Source of the DNA: a virus
Direction: 5' to 3' (one strand)
DNA: 64,000 nucleotides
Virus record (IMG/VR): IMGVR_UViG_3300046167_000744
Location: 1 to 64,000 of that record
Positions 6,646 through 14,749 of the stretch are shown here, piece by piece; within the stretch, counting starts at the first letter, position 1; every line of letters begins with the position of its first letter. Made by a program: the position numbers and the translations under genes. The notes beneath the pieces are model-generated. The model ran no database searches. It saw nothing but the letters and a program-made list of their open reading frames with translations, and was not told where the DNA came from.

Positions 6646-9600
6646 TTACAGGCTAGCTTGGATAGCTTGTGCTTTGTTGATGATATGCTTCGCACATCGA
6701 GCTTTACGAGTTGGCTGATCCTCAGTGATGGACTCATATCGCTCTACGAGATGTCCCTGGTCGTTAGCTGTGAGAAAAGCAAGGGCAGAGTCTAGGGTTA
6801 GCTCTTCAGTGGCTTTAGGGGCCGTCTCAGTGACTACAGGAGCTGCTTTCTTAGGAGCTACTTTCTTAGGAGCTTTACGACGTGGCTCAGGACGCATCTC
6901 AGCGTGAGTTAAACGGTCTTTGAGTTCCTTATTCTCAGCGACGAGGTTAGCCATCATCTCTTTCATATCAGCCATCATCGCTTGCATAGCTGCGATCTGT
7001 GAGCCTTCGTTAGACTTAGCTACATCTCTAGGAGCGTTTAGGACCTCTGCAGTGTGAGTTACTGAGCGTCCCTCTTGCTCTGCTGTCAACTCTCCCTGGA
7101 ACTCGATACAACGGATACCGCCTGGACGCTTCTTAGCCCAGTTACGCTCGCTCAACGCCTCATTGATCTGAAGGTTGCTCTGCACTGAGATCTCATACTC
7201 CTCTTTGAGTTGTTTACGGATAGCGCTGAGAGTAGTGCGAGTTTGACCTTGAGCGACGAGTCGATCCAAGAGGTCGTATACAGACTCAGTTACAGCGTTA
7301 AGGTTAGTATACGCTTTGTTCTTAGTGTTGAGGATATCGACCTCATCAGGTGTGAGGTTCCAGTTGTCTACGAGTTTACCGCAGTAACGGATAGTATGAT
7401 CGAGACGCTCTGCAGGAATACCACGACCTTCAACTGATCGAGCGTGAGCCTCTGCGTAGAGTTGTGGAACTAGGTTTACGAGCGCATCACGGTCCCACTG
7501 ATAAGTCCCTACTTTAGCGTTGCGGTAGTCAGTGTAGAAGTCGATCATGAGGAAGCGACGAGCGCCTGTAGAGTCAGTCAAAGGCTTATATTTGTTGGTG
7601 TTACCAATCATATAAGTAGCTTTCTCAAGGCGTGTCATATTGCGTCCGTATGCTTTACGACCTTCAACAGTGCGTTGAGTGATAAAGTTCTTTACAGTCT
7701 CAGCGTCCTTCTTGCTGAAGGCTGATAGCTCTGGAATCTCGATTACAGTCTTACCAGCGAGAGCCTGGATGATGTCACCTGATCCACGGTTAAGTAGATC
7801 ACTGTTCATCTCAGCGAAGTATTGGGGGCCTACATGATCTACAGCAGCTAGAACAGAAGCCATAAGAGACTTACCGAAGTTCTGATTACCACGCATCAGA
7901 GCCATGTGCTGCGTTGATACAGGGTGACCCTCTACCGCATAGATGTTACGAACGATAGCGAGAAGCATCGCACGACCGATGAACTCATAGTAGTGGAACA
8001 GCTCAGGCTCTACGTCTTTCTTAAGGCCCATGAAGTGACATAGCCAAGCGTTATCACCATCAAGACGGCGACGACCATCCCAAGTTACGGTGCCGAGCCA
8101 CTCTTGAACCGCATCGTGACCGTTCGTGCCAGCGACAAACTCGATAGCTGAGTATAGCTCATCTTTGTTTACGGACGCACCGTAGAACATCTCAAGCTGC
8201 ATCTTGATGTATACGCCGTGACCGTCAGTGAGAGGAAACCAATCGTTCTGCTTAGCTTCAGCTTCAAACTTCTTATTGCCAGGTCTATGGCTGATGTGGA
8301 TATCTGAAGACACCTCAACAGTGTTAGTTCGGTTATTGTAGCGGAGGTTACCTGCTAGTGCAGGGATATACTGCATAAGGATAACGTGGTTAGGTGTATT
8401 CTTAACGAGAGCGCCTTTAGCGGTGCGAGCGAGCTGCGACAGGAGACTACCTTCGTAGAGCCACTTACCTACCAAGCTACCGCCTTCATCAAATACGTGG
8501 CGGTCTTCAGGATCGAGATACTTATCAACGTTACAGATGAAGGTAAGATATCCATCTTCGTCAGCACGGACCCATGCGTTTAATGATCCACCTGATAACC
8601 AATCGAGACGGCACTTGAGTTTGTCACCGTTATCGTCCTGGACAATACCTTGCTCTTTTAGCTCGCTCCAGGCGTTGAAGAGTTCGTCTACAGCAACAGT
8701 AGTCTCTTGGCCGTTATGATCGTAGGTGATGCTCTCGGAACCTGTTAGACGAGCTTTCTCACGCTTTACACGCTTATCATGTCCAGCCGAAGAAGACGTG
8801 TTACCTTTTACACGGTTACGGAATGAGCTGCCTTTACGACTAGTAGTTTTGGACGCAGGAGCGATCTCTACCTGAAGATCAGTGAGTGTGATGCTGCGGT
8901 TCGGATCACAGCGGTCTGACATGATCTCTTTAACGATCTTAGTGTTAGAGCTGTGCTTAGTGTTAGTAGAGTCGATATCACGAGTCACGCCCACGCCTGC
9001 ATCACAACGCTGCTTATCGAAGGTCACGCCTGCATTGTTGCGTCCGATCTCAGTGATGATAGCTTTCTGAGCAACACGGAACTCAGTGCGGTTAGCTTTG
9101 AGTGTTGAGTCACCTGCGAGGATCACGCCTGCATCGGTCCAGCCTTCAGACTCGTCGATGAAGTAGTGCATATGTAGGCCCGTGCCTGTATACGTGATAG
9201 TGTTAGGCTTGCCGATCATCTTGATGAGTTGATCAACGAAGGTTCCGCCTTTAGACTCGCAATAGTCGATAAGATCAGCAGCAGGCTGTGAGGTGAGATA
9301 AGCCTTAACAACATTCGCACGATCACGCTGACGAGCGCTCTCACGTTTGTTGTCGTCCTGGATAGGCTCACTCGTAACGTCAACGATCTGTAGTGGTCGT
9401 CCATCAGAGCTTACGTGGATAGTCTCGATGCCCTGAGCCTGGAACCAAGTCTTAGCGGTGAGTAGCGCCTCGTCAGTGTTGAAGAGGTCGATAAGATCGA
9501 GATCAAAGTAACAGGTCATGCCCTTGATGAGTGTCTTCTTGCTTTGGTTAGAAGTAGGATCAGGGAAGATGCCTTGTGATACGTAGTTGTCCTGGAAGAC

Positions 9601-9720
9601 TGCGCCTGTATCAACGTGATGTGAAGTGACGATGCGACCGCCGAAGAATGCCTTGCCTTGAACACATGCTGGGATTGCTGGAAGGACTTTGATGCTTTGC
9701 GATAATTTTATGTTTGCCAT
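6646..9720 (-). CDS. AEP-type primase fused to VapE/VirE-like P-loop helicase
   Basis: About 1024 aa. The start at 9720 (MANIKLSQ) is preferred to an upstream ATG at 9789 that would overlap the promoter. The N-terminal third looks like an archaeo-eukaryotic primase: a DxD-type FDLDL motif near residue 72 and GTGLHMHYF near residue 183. The central part matches VapE-type phage helicases: Walker A GNQNFGKS near residue 613, the acidic motif VIEIPELSAF, then FITQRTVEGRKAYGR and the sensor-like GNTNKYKPLTDSTGARRF. The C-terminus has a coiled coil (MADMKEMMANLVAENKELKD) and a Lys/Ala/Pro-rich linker. It would prime and unwind DNA for the polymerase downstream. The helicase call is firm and the primase call good. 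Confidence 0.85.
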   Translation of the reverse strand: MANIKLSQSIKVLPAIPACVQGKAFFGGRIVTSHHVDTGAVFQDNYVSQGIFPDPTSNQSKKTLIKGMTCYFDLDLIDLFNTDEALLTAKTWFQAQGIETIHVSSDGRPLQIVDVTSEPIQDDNKRESARQRDRANVVKAYLTSQPAADLIDYCESKGGTFVDQLIKMIGKPNTITYTGTGLHMHYFIDESEGWTDAGVILAGDSTLKANRTEFRVAQKAIITEIGRNNAGVTFDKQRCDAGVGVTRDIDSTNTKHSSNTKIVKEIMSDRCDPNRSITLTDLQVEIAPASKTTSRKGSSFRNRVKGNTSSSAGHDKRVKREKARLTGSESITYDHNGQETTVAVDELFNAWSELKEQGIVQDDNGDKLKCRLDWLSGGSLNAWVRADEDGYLTFICNVDKYLDPEDRHVFDEGGSLVGKWLYEGSLLSQLARTAKGALVKNTPNHVILMQYIPALAGNLRYNNRTNTVEVSSDIHISHRPGNKKFEAEAKQNDWFPLTDGHGVYIKMQLEMFYGASVNKDELYSAIEFVAGTNGHDAVQEWLGTVTWDGRRRLDGDNAWLCHFMGLKKDVEPELFHYYEFIGRAMLLAIVRNIYAVEGHPVSTQHMALMRGNQNFGKSLMASVLAAVDHVGPQYFAEMNSDLLNRGSGDIIQALAGKTVIEIPELSAFSKKDAETVKNFITQRTVEGRKAYGRNMTRLEKATYMIGNTNKYKPLTDSTGARRFLMIDFYTDYRNAKVGTYQWDRDALVNLVPQLYAEAHARSVEGRGIPAERLDHTIRYCGKLVDNWNLTPDEVDILNTKNKAYTNLNAVTESVYDLLDRLVAQGQTRTTLSAIRKQLKEEYEISVQSNLQINEALSERNWAKKRPGGIRCIEFQGELTAEQEGRSVTHTAEVLNAPRDVAKSNEGSQIAAMQAMMADMKEMMANLVAENKELKDRLTHAEMRPEPRRKAPKKVAPKKAAPVVTETAPKATEELTLDSALAFLTANDQGHLVERYESITEDQPTRKARCAKHIINKAQAIQASL

Positions 9721-9776
9721 TGATATGGACTGCTTTCCGCTCTGTCGAGCCGATTGGTTAAAGATTACACTATATA

Positions 9777-9804
9777 AATATAATACCAAGACCGTAGATT
9801 ACAA
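9777..9804 (-). promoter_or_regulatory. Sigma70-like promoter of the primase-helicase operon
   Basis: Minus strand TTGTAA (9804-9799), 16-bp spacer, TATATT (9782-9777). The 3' part, GGTATTATATTTATAT, is identical to that of the plus-strand promoter at 57795-57822. Confidence 0.6.
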
Positions 9805-9916
9805 GGCCTTTTATAAATAAAGTTTTAAGGAACTGCTTAAGTGTATGAAAACTCTAGGGATTTATTTTATTCGGTCCCGAAATGAGTCTCCATGTATTCC
9901 ATAGCGAGCGGTTCGA

Positions 9917-10468
9917 TCATATCCCGTAAGCCTGTATTAGCGTATAAGGATACGGGAAATTAGGTGCAGACTCTCGGAACACCTCATCATAGGCGGCCTC
10001 TATAGTTGCTATCTGCGTGATCTGATCCATCTCACCATCCGTGATGAGCGCCACGATCTCATCCATAGGATTAGTCAACATGTTGCATAGTAGATTCAGT
10101 GCAGGTGTGCTGAAGATCAGACAGAGGTAGTTACGCTTAGCTATGGGGCAACACTCGTTCAGTATAGATAGAGGATAGCCTACTAGCCTGGTAGTGGCTG
10201 CGTTTAAGATGTTCTGCGAGAAGCAGTAGCTGCTCTCTACATCCCAGCCTACTACATCTAAGAGCATACGTGGCATCTCAACTCGCACTATAGAGAGTAG
10301 TTGGACTACAGGAGCTATACGAGTGTTAGATAGGTGACGCATATCCTCACTCAGCATCTCAACAGCCTGGAGCTTCATCTCTACTAGCTCTCTTGAGTCT
10401 GCGTAATCTACAACGGGATAAGCATAACGGTAATCGAAGTCTTCTCTGAATGGCTCTGTAGGGTCCAT
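9917..10468 (-). CDS. Hypothetical early protein
   Basis: 183 aa. The start MDPTEPFRED has GAGGAG upstream. It is the first gene after the divergent control region and the leftward promoter at 10551-10579, so probably an early protein. It is largely helical with several Cys residues (LNECCPIAKRNYLC). The C-terminal end may be wrong: adding one base at the G run 9954-9956 replaces the short tail with a protein-like ending (LRDMIEPLAMEYMETHFGTE) stopping at 9867-9869. No family is recognised. Confidence 0.6.
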   Translation of the reverse strand: MDPTEPFREDFDYRYAYPVVDYADSRELVEMKLQAVEMLSEDMRHLSNTRIAPVVQLLSIVRVEMPRMLLDVVGWDVESSYCFSQNILNAATTRLVGYPLSILNECCPIAKRNYLCLIFSTPALNLLCNMLTNPMDEIVALITDGEMDQITQIATIEAAYDEVFRESAPNFPYPYTLIQAYGI

Positions 10469-10550
10469 AATATCTCCTCTGCCAAAGTTAGGTCAAAACA
10501 CTGACCGCTCTCCAACATATATAGTTTATCTAGGTGTCTTAGGTAAAGGT

Positions 10551-10579
10551 ATATTACAACTATATATACTCTCTAGCAA
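10551..10579 (-). promoter_or_regulatory. Leftward early promoter
   Basis: Minus strand TTGCTA (10579-10574), exactly 17 bp, TAATAT (10556-10551). It lies between the hairpin-repeat region and the gene starting at 10468. Confidence 0.6.
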
Positions 10580-10594
10580 GTTTCATTTTTTAGT

Positions 10595-10689
10595 AAGTTT
10601 GGCATTTAGGTCTTTTTGTGTAGTTAGATCAAGGACTTAGAGTCTGCCACTAGGCTGCCACCTGCCAAGAAGATTCGTGGTTAGAACAC
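10595..10689 (+). promoter_or_regulatory. Composite control module, copy A (TTGGCA site and TGCCA cluster)
   Basis: This non-coding segment holds AAGTTTGGCATTTAGGTC, then TCTGCCAC, GCTGCCAC and CTGCCAAG in close succession, and then AGATTCGTGG leading into the hairpin repeats. The last 27 bases (10663-10689) are identical to 31281-31307. The same order appears inverted at 56640-56745. It could hold operator sites or replication iterons. Confidence 0.6.
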
Positions 10690-10885
10690 TAGTGGATAGC
10701 TCACTAGCTCCACTAGCATAGGTTAGAACACTAGTGGATAGCTCACTAGTGGCTCTAGGTTAGTGACACTAGTGGATAGTCCAGTAGCTCACTAGCAAGG
10801 TTAGTGACACTAGTGGATAGCCCACTAGCTCCACTAGCTTTAAGTTAGAACACTAGTGGATAGTCCAGTAGCTCCACTAGTCTAT
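10679..10885 (+). repeat. Tandem hairpin repeat array A (five units)
   Basis: Five units begin near 10679, 10721, 10758, 10799 and 10842, with periods of 37-43 bp. Each reads GGTTAGAACACTAGTGGATA or the variant GTTAGTGACACTAGTGGATA, then (G/T)CTCACTAG- or GTCCAGTAG-type sequence and CTCCACTAG. Most units contain inverted arms CTAGTGGA and TCCACTAG about 12 bases apart, so each can form a stem-loop. CACTAGTG is itself a palindrome. The array fills most of the 500-base divergent intergenic region. Confidence 0.85.
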
Positions 10886-10901
10886 CACCAGGTATATAGA
10901 C

Positions 10902-10930
10902 TTGAAGAGCCTCGGTAGATATGATAAGAT
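10902..10930 (+). promoter_or_regulatory. Rightward promoter
   Basis: TTGAAG (10902-10907), 17-bp spacer, TAAGAT (10925-10930), placed 38 bases before the ATG at 10968 and just after the repeat array. Confidence 0.5.
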
Positions 10931-10967
10931 ACAAGTATCTTAAACCCATTAACGAAAGAAAAGCAAA

Positions 10968-11204
10968 ATGACAGATGTTCAAATACATTCACTCGTTCTA
11001 TCGCTAGAGATAATCAAGGTCCTTATGGCTGACACTCCAGGGATCTACGCTGATATGGAACACGCCGCACTCACTCATGTATTCAGAGCAGGTGAGCAAC
11101 GTCAACTATCCATGTCTGAACTCACTAACTTGCTAAGATGCACAGCTCAAGAGACAGCTGATAAAATGGCAGCAGTTAGAGTTAGGCTGAATCATGAGAG
11201 CTAA
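10968..11204 (+). CDS. Hypothetical small protein (78 aa)
   Basis: First gene of the rightward block. It is all-helical by appearance, with a segment reminiscent of a helix-turn-helix (LSMSELTNLLRCTAQETADKM), so it could be a small DNA-binding or adaptor protein. It overlaps the nuclease start by 11 bases, showing coupling. No family is recognised with certainty. Confidence 0.6.
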   Translation: MTDVQIHSLVLSLEIIKVLMADTPGIYADMEHAALTHVFRAGEQRQLSMSELTNLLRCTAQETADKMAAVRVRLNHES

Positions 11205-12333
11205 ACCAGCTAAACTTAAACACGTCTCAGCATCCTCCATCGGCCTGTTCGATAGATGCCAGACCCGATGGTATTACACCTATCTATTAGGCATGCGTGG
11301 CAAGACTACAGATGCGATGACTAGAGGTAGCCGTGTGCATGAGCAACTTGAGAAGTATCTTAAGGATGGGACCAAGCCTGAAGTGAAGACCACCTCTGGA
11401 CTTATAGCGGCTCAAGGATTGGAGCATATACCTAGCCCGAAGAAGTTTACGAAGAAGGAAAATAAGGTAGAGGCCAGCCTGGCTGAATACCCCGTGCCTA
11501 ACCTACCGATTCCGTTCAAAGGCTTTATCGACTACCTAGTAGTTGACACTGACGACGGTATCATCGAAGTAGGGGATCATAAGACAACCTCTGGCTGGAA
11601 GTGGATCAAGACTGAAGAGGAGTTACGAGAGAATACTCAGCTCGTGATCTACGCTCGCCACGTCTTAGAACACTATCCTGATGCAACTGATATCAGACTG
11701 ACACATGTATACTATCTAACTAGACCGCCTCATAGCTCACGCAAGGTCACGGTAGTTGTGAGTAGACAGCATGTATACGATGAGTTTGATAAGGTTCTAG
11801 CCGCTGCCCATAAGATGATCGAGGCAGCATCCAATACACTTGACCACGCCGACAAAAATAAAGCAGACTGTTTCGCCTACGGCAAACGCTGCACCCAGTA
11901 TGATGAGTGCTGGCACACCATTAACCATACGGAGAAACTACCTATGAGCAATAAGCAAGAAGATATCCTGGCCTTCCTTAGAGGCGAATCGGTCCCACCT
12001 GCACCTGTAGCAGCGGAGCCTGAACCTGTTGTTTCTGAGACTGAGGTTATCAATGAGGCTGTTACTGTATATATAGGGTGTAAACCGCTCTATGGTGAGT
12101 GCAAGTCTCTGATTGATGCGCTCGCACCTCTTATGGCAGAGGTCTGCAGTGATAAGAACGTGAGCCACATCGGGTTCGTTCCATACGCTCAAGGTTGGGA
12201 TATGTTAGCTGCGAAGCTAAGCGCTCAGGGACTTCCCAACGGGGCCTACTATGTGCCTTCGTTCAGTAATGTAGCTCAGCGACTGAGCGACACTCTAGTT
12301 ACAGTAGCTAACCAGGTGGTGATTGCAGGTTAA
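11194..12333 (+). CDS. PD-(D/E)XK nuclease (Cas4/RecB-like exonuclease)
   Basis: 379 aa. Residues about 10-260 match phage PD-(D/E)XK exonucleases: an N-terminal Cys in SSIGLFDRCQTRWYY, RGSRVHEQLEKYL, GFIDYLVVD, the catalytic VGDHKTT, QLVIYARHVL and a Cys pair (CFAYGKRCTQYDEC) that could complete an Fe-S or zinc cluster. An acidic Pro linker leads to an extra C-terminal domain of about 95 residues (VYIGCKPLYGECKSLIDAL...) that I do not recognise. The neighbours are an SF2 helicase and terminase, so a recombination or DNA-processing role is likely. Confidence 0.8.
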   Translation: MRAKPAKLKHVSASSIGLFDRCQTRWYYTYLLGMRGKTTDAMTRGSRVHEQLEKYLKDGTKPEVKTTSGLIAAQGLEHIPSPKKFTKKENKVEASLAEYPVPNLPIPFKGFIDYLVVDTDDGIIEVGDHKTTSGWKWIKTEEELRENTQLVIYARHVLEHYPDATDIRLTHVYYLTRPPHSSRKVTVVVSRQHVYDEFDKVLAAAHKMIEAASNTLDHADKNKADCFAYGKRCTQYDECWHTINHTEKLPMSNKQEDILAFLRGESVPPAPVAAEPEPVVSETEVINEAVTVYIGCKPLYGECKSLIDALAPLMAEVCSDKNVSHIGFVPYAQGWDMLAAKLSAQGLPNGAYYVPSFSNVAQRLSDTLVTVANQVVIAG

Positions 12334-12351
12334 GACCTACTATGTTATACT
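12323..12351 (+). promoter_or_regulatory. Sigma70-like promoter before the SF2 helicase
   Basis: TTGCAG (12323-12328), 17-bp spacer, TATACT (12346-12351), overlapping the end of the nuclease gene and 35 bases before the helicase ATG. Confidence 0.55.
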
Positions 12352-12386
12352 GTGCTTATACTTATAGACTAAGGAAAGCACGGTAA

Positions 12387-14093
12387 ATGAACGATCAACT
12401 AAAGCATCTCTTCGGAGAAGTAACACCTGAAACAAAAGAGAAGCCTGTAGAGGTATCCGAGCCTGTTAGGATCAAGAGCCTACCTACTTATAACTACACT
12501 CCTGAAGACCTGACGGATCAGCTAAAGACTCCTGAAGGCTTTATGAGCTTAAGACCGCTACAGAATCAGGCGCTCGTTGAGTGTCGTGACGCTAAAGGCG
12601 GAGTCCTACTACTAGGTTGTGGTGTCGGCAAGACACTCGTCTCGTATCTATTGCCAGTAGTTATGAAGGCTAAACAGCCTCTGCTCCTGGTCCCTGCTTC
12701 ACTAGTGGATAAGACTAGAGCTGAGTTCCATAGCTACTCTACCAACTTTAAGATTACGCTACCCACTATATTATCTTATGAGAAGCTATCACGCCGAACC
12801 GCTCAGCAGTTCCTCACACAACTAAAGCCAGACTTAATAATCTGCGATGAGGCTCACCACCTCAAGAGTATGGACTCGACACGCACTTCTCGACTTGGCA
12901 AGTATCTAGTGAATCACCCTAAGTGCAACCTGGTGGTGATGAGCGGAACACTATTTAATAAGAGCGTCGCCGACTTCGCACACCTAGCGGATTGGGCGTT
13001 AGAAGAAGGCTCACCTGTCCCTAATAATCATAGAGACGTAGAGGTGTTCGATCTAGTCCTAACAGGTGAGGCGAATGGATATCAGTATGGCCAGTTTGAG
13101 CCTATGATGGAGTGGGGCCAATCAGCTCGTGAAGCGGTGTATCAACGAATGAAGGCTACTAAAGGCGTGGTGCTTACCACTGACGAAGCCGTGCCTTCAG
13201 CTCTACGCTTGATTAAGATGGAGGGTAAAGTCCCTAAAGAACTCCAGGACGGGATCAATCAATGCTTTGAGTCTGGAGTTATGAGTGAGGTGCTTACAGG
13301 GATGGAGATCGACTTCGATATAAACACCATCAATGCGAGCCAGCATTTGTGGGACGATACAGATCAGTTTGCGTTAAGAGCTTTAGGTCAAATGGTGAGC
13401 GGCTGTCTCTACTTTTGGGAGTGGCCTAATCATACACCTGATGATGAGTGGTTACTTGCTCGTAAAGATTGGCGACGGGCGGTGCGTATTATAAGGGAGA
13501 TGGATCTAGAAGACTACGACTCACCTCATATAATAGAGACTGAGTTCCATCAGTTACCGCCAGATATAGTGAGTGTATTCGAGGGTTCCTACTCCAAGTG
13601 GCAGGCGGTTAAACATCGACCAGCGCCACCTAGAGATAGTGTTTGGGTATCTGATTATATGATTAACTATGTAGCTAACTGGAAAGAAGAGCAGACGCTG
13701 CCGTATATAATATGGGTAGATGGTGTGGAGGTTGGTAATAAGTTGAGCAGTAGATTAAATATACCGTATTATGGAGCAGGGGCGAGCCTCCCTACTATTG
13801 CGGAACCGTGTATTATGTCGATACGATCTCATGGCACTGGTAAGAATCTACAGGCGTGGAGCGTTAATCTAGTATTCGCAGCTCTAGCGGATCCAGCCAC
13901 TTGGGAGCAGATGATTGCTAGAACGCATAGAGCAGGACAGCTCGCTGACGAAGTATTAGTATATACTTTCACTCACTCAATCTTCGGATCTAGTTTTGGT
14001 AAAGCGTATAAGCAGAGCAAAGTTATATCCGACACTACGGGACAGCCGCAGCGTTTAGTTTACGCAGATAAGCTATCCAGGAGATTATCATGA
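12387..14093 (+). CDS. SF2 DEAD/DEAH-box (SNF2-like) helicase
   Basis: 568 aa. Helicase motifs are visible: Walker A LLGCGVGKT near residue 77, Ia-like LLLVPASLV, motif II DEAH near residue 153, motif III VVMSGTLFN, and a C-terminal lobe with GTGKNLQAWSVNLVF and motif VI ARTHRAGQ. It is an ATP-driven DNA or RNA translocase likely used in replication, recombination or repair. It has its own promoter and ends with ATGA overlap into the small terminase gene. Confidence 0.85.
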   Translation: MNDQLKHLFGEVTPETKEKPVEVSEPVRIKSLPTYNYTPEDLTDQLKTPEGFMSLRPLQNQALVECRDAKGGVLLLGCGVGKTLVSYLLPVVMKAKQPLLLVPASLVDKTRAEFHSYSTNFKITLPTILSYEKLSRRTAQQFLTQLKPDLIICDEAHHLKSMDSTRTSRLGKYLVNHPKCNLVVMSGTLFNKSVADFAHLADWALEEGSPVPNNHRDVEVFDLVLTGEANGYQYGQFEPMMEWGQSAREAVYQRMKATKGVVLTTDEAVPSALRLIKMEGKVPKELQDGINQCFESGVMSEVLTGMEIDFDINTINASQHLWDDTDQFALRALGQMVSGCLYFWEWPNHTPDDEWLLARKDWRRAVRIIREMDLEDYDSPHIIETEFHQLPPDIVSVFEGSYSKWQAVKHRPAPPRDSVWVSDYMINYVANWKEEQTLPYIIWVDGVEVGNKLSSRLNIPYYGAGASLPTIAEPCIMSIRSHGTGKNLQAWSVNLVFAALADPATWEQMIARTHRAGQLADEVLVYTFTHSIFGSSFGKAYKQSKVISDTTGQPQRLVYADKLSRRLS

Positions 14094-14749
14094 AAGATTT
14101 AATAGGCGATAAGGTATACGTGCCTGGCGAAGAGCCTATGGAGATAGCTGTTAGCGACTCCGAGGTAATATCTAGTGGTCGGGACCTTCAGGTTATGGTG
14201 CATCACGATATCCTCAGAGGCCTGGATATACCAAATAAAAGAACAGGCGCTCTAGATCCTATAGATAAGGAGCGTTGGTTAGTTGTGGTAGAGACACTGA
14301 TGCAGCGAGGCACTAAGAGTGTATCGCAGCTCCGAGACTATACAGGTCTGACACAACAACGAGCTACCAGGTTTATCCAAGAGGTTCGGGACCGATGGGC
14401 CAACTCCCTAACAATGGGACAGGTTAACTCTAGGCGTGAGCAGCTCTATTTAGAGTGTGAGCGTGTCAAGGAGGAGTGCTGGCGACAGTATCACCTAGTT
14501 GATAGTGAAATGGCTAAGCTAGCCTTTATGAAGATGATTATAGATGCTGGTAAGCGTCAATCGTCCTTGATAGGTGCCGAGCGCATTAACGTCAATGTAG
14601 AGTCTAAGGTGGCAGGCCATAAGACCGCTGAAGAGATGGAGGCTGAAGTAGCTGGCCAACTATCTATATCTGTAGATCAATTTAGCGTGATGGGCGAGAT
14701 GTTATCTAAGCAGATAACCACACTCAGGAAGGATCATAACGATGAGTAA
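14090..14749 (+). CDS. Probable small terminase subunit
   Basis: 219 aa, overlapping the helicase by 4 bases and the large terminase by 8. Residues about 65-105 look like a helix-turn-helix (TKSVSQLRDYTGLTQQRATRFIQEV), followed by a helical region (YLECERVKEECWRQYHLVDS...) of the kind that forms the TerS oligomer, and an acidic C-terminal part. It would recognise packaging sites in phage DNA and regulate TerL. The assignment rests on position and HTH rather than on a recognised family signature. Confidence 0.65.
   Translation: MKDLIGDKVYVPGEEPMEIAVSDSEVISSGRDLQVMVHHDILRGLDIPNKRTGALDPIDKERWLVVVETLMQRGTKSVSQLRDYTGLTQQRATRFIQEVRDRWANSLTMGQVNSRREQLYLECERVKEECWRQYHLVDSEMAKLAFMKMIIDAGKRQSSLIGAERINVNVESKVAGHKTAEEMEAEVAGQLSISVDQFSVMGEMLSKQITTLRKDHNDE

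Noticed and set aside
10679-10885. Possible CRISPR array
   Set aside because: The periodic units are near 40 bp, but the segments between the conserved parts are themselves similar from unit to unit, so there are no unique spacers, and no cas operon is present (the Cas4-like nuclease is a common phage exonuclease type).
12700-12720. A CACTAGTGGATAAG sequence inside the SF2 helicase resembling the hairpin repeat
   Set aside because: Only 13 bases match, with no second arm and no neighbouring elements; it is coding sequence and probably coincidental.
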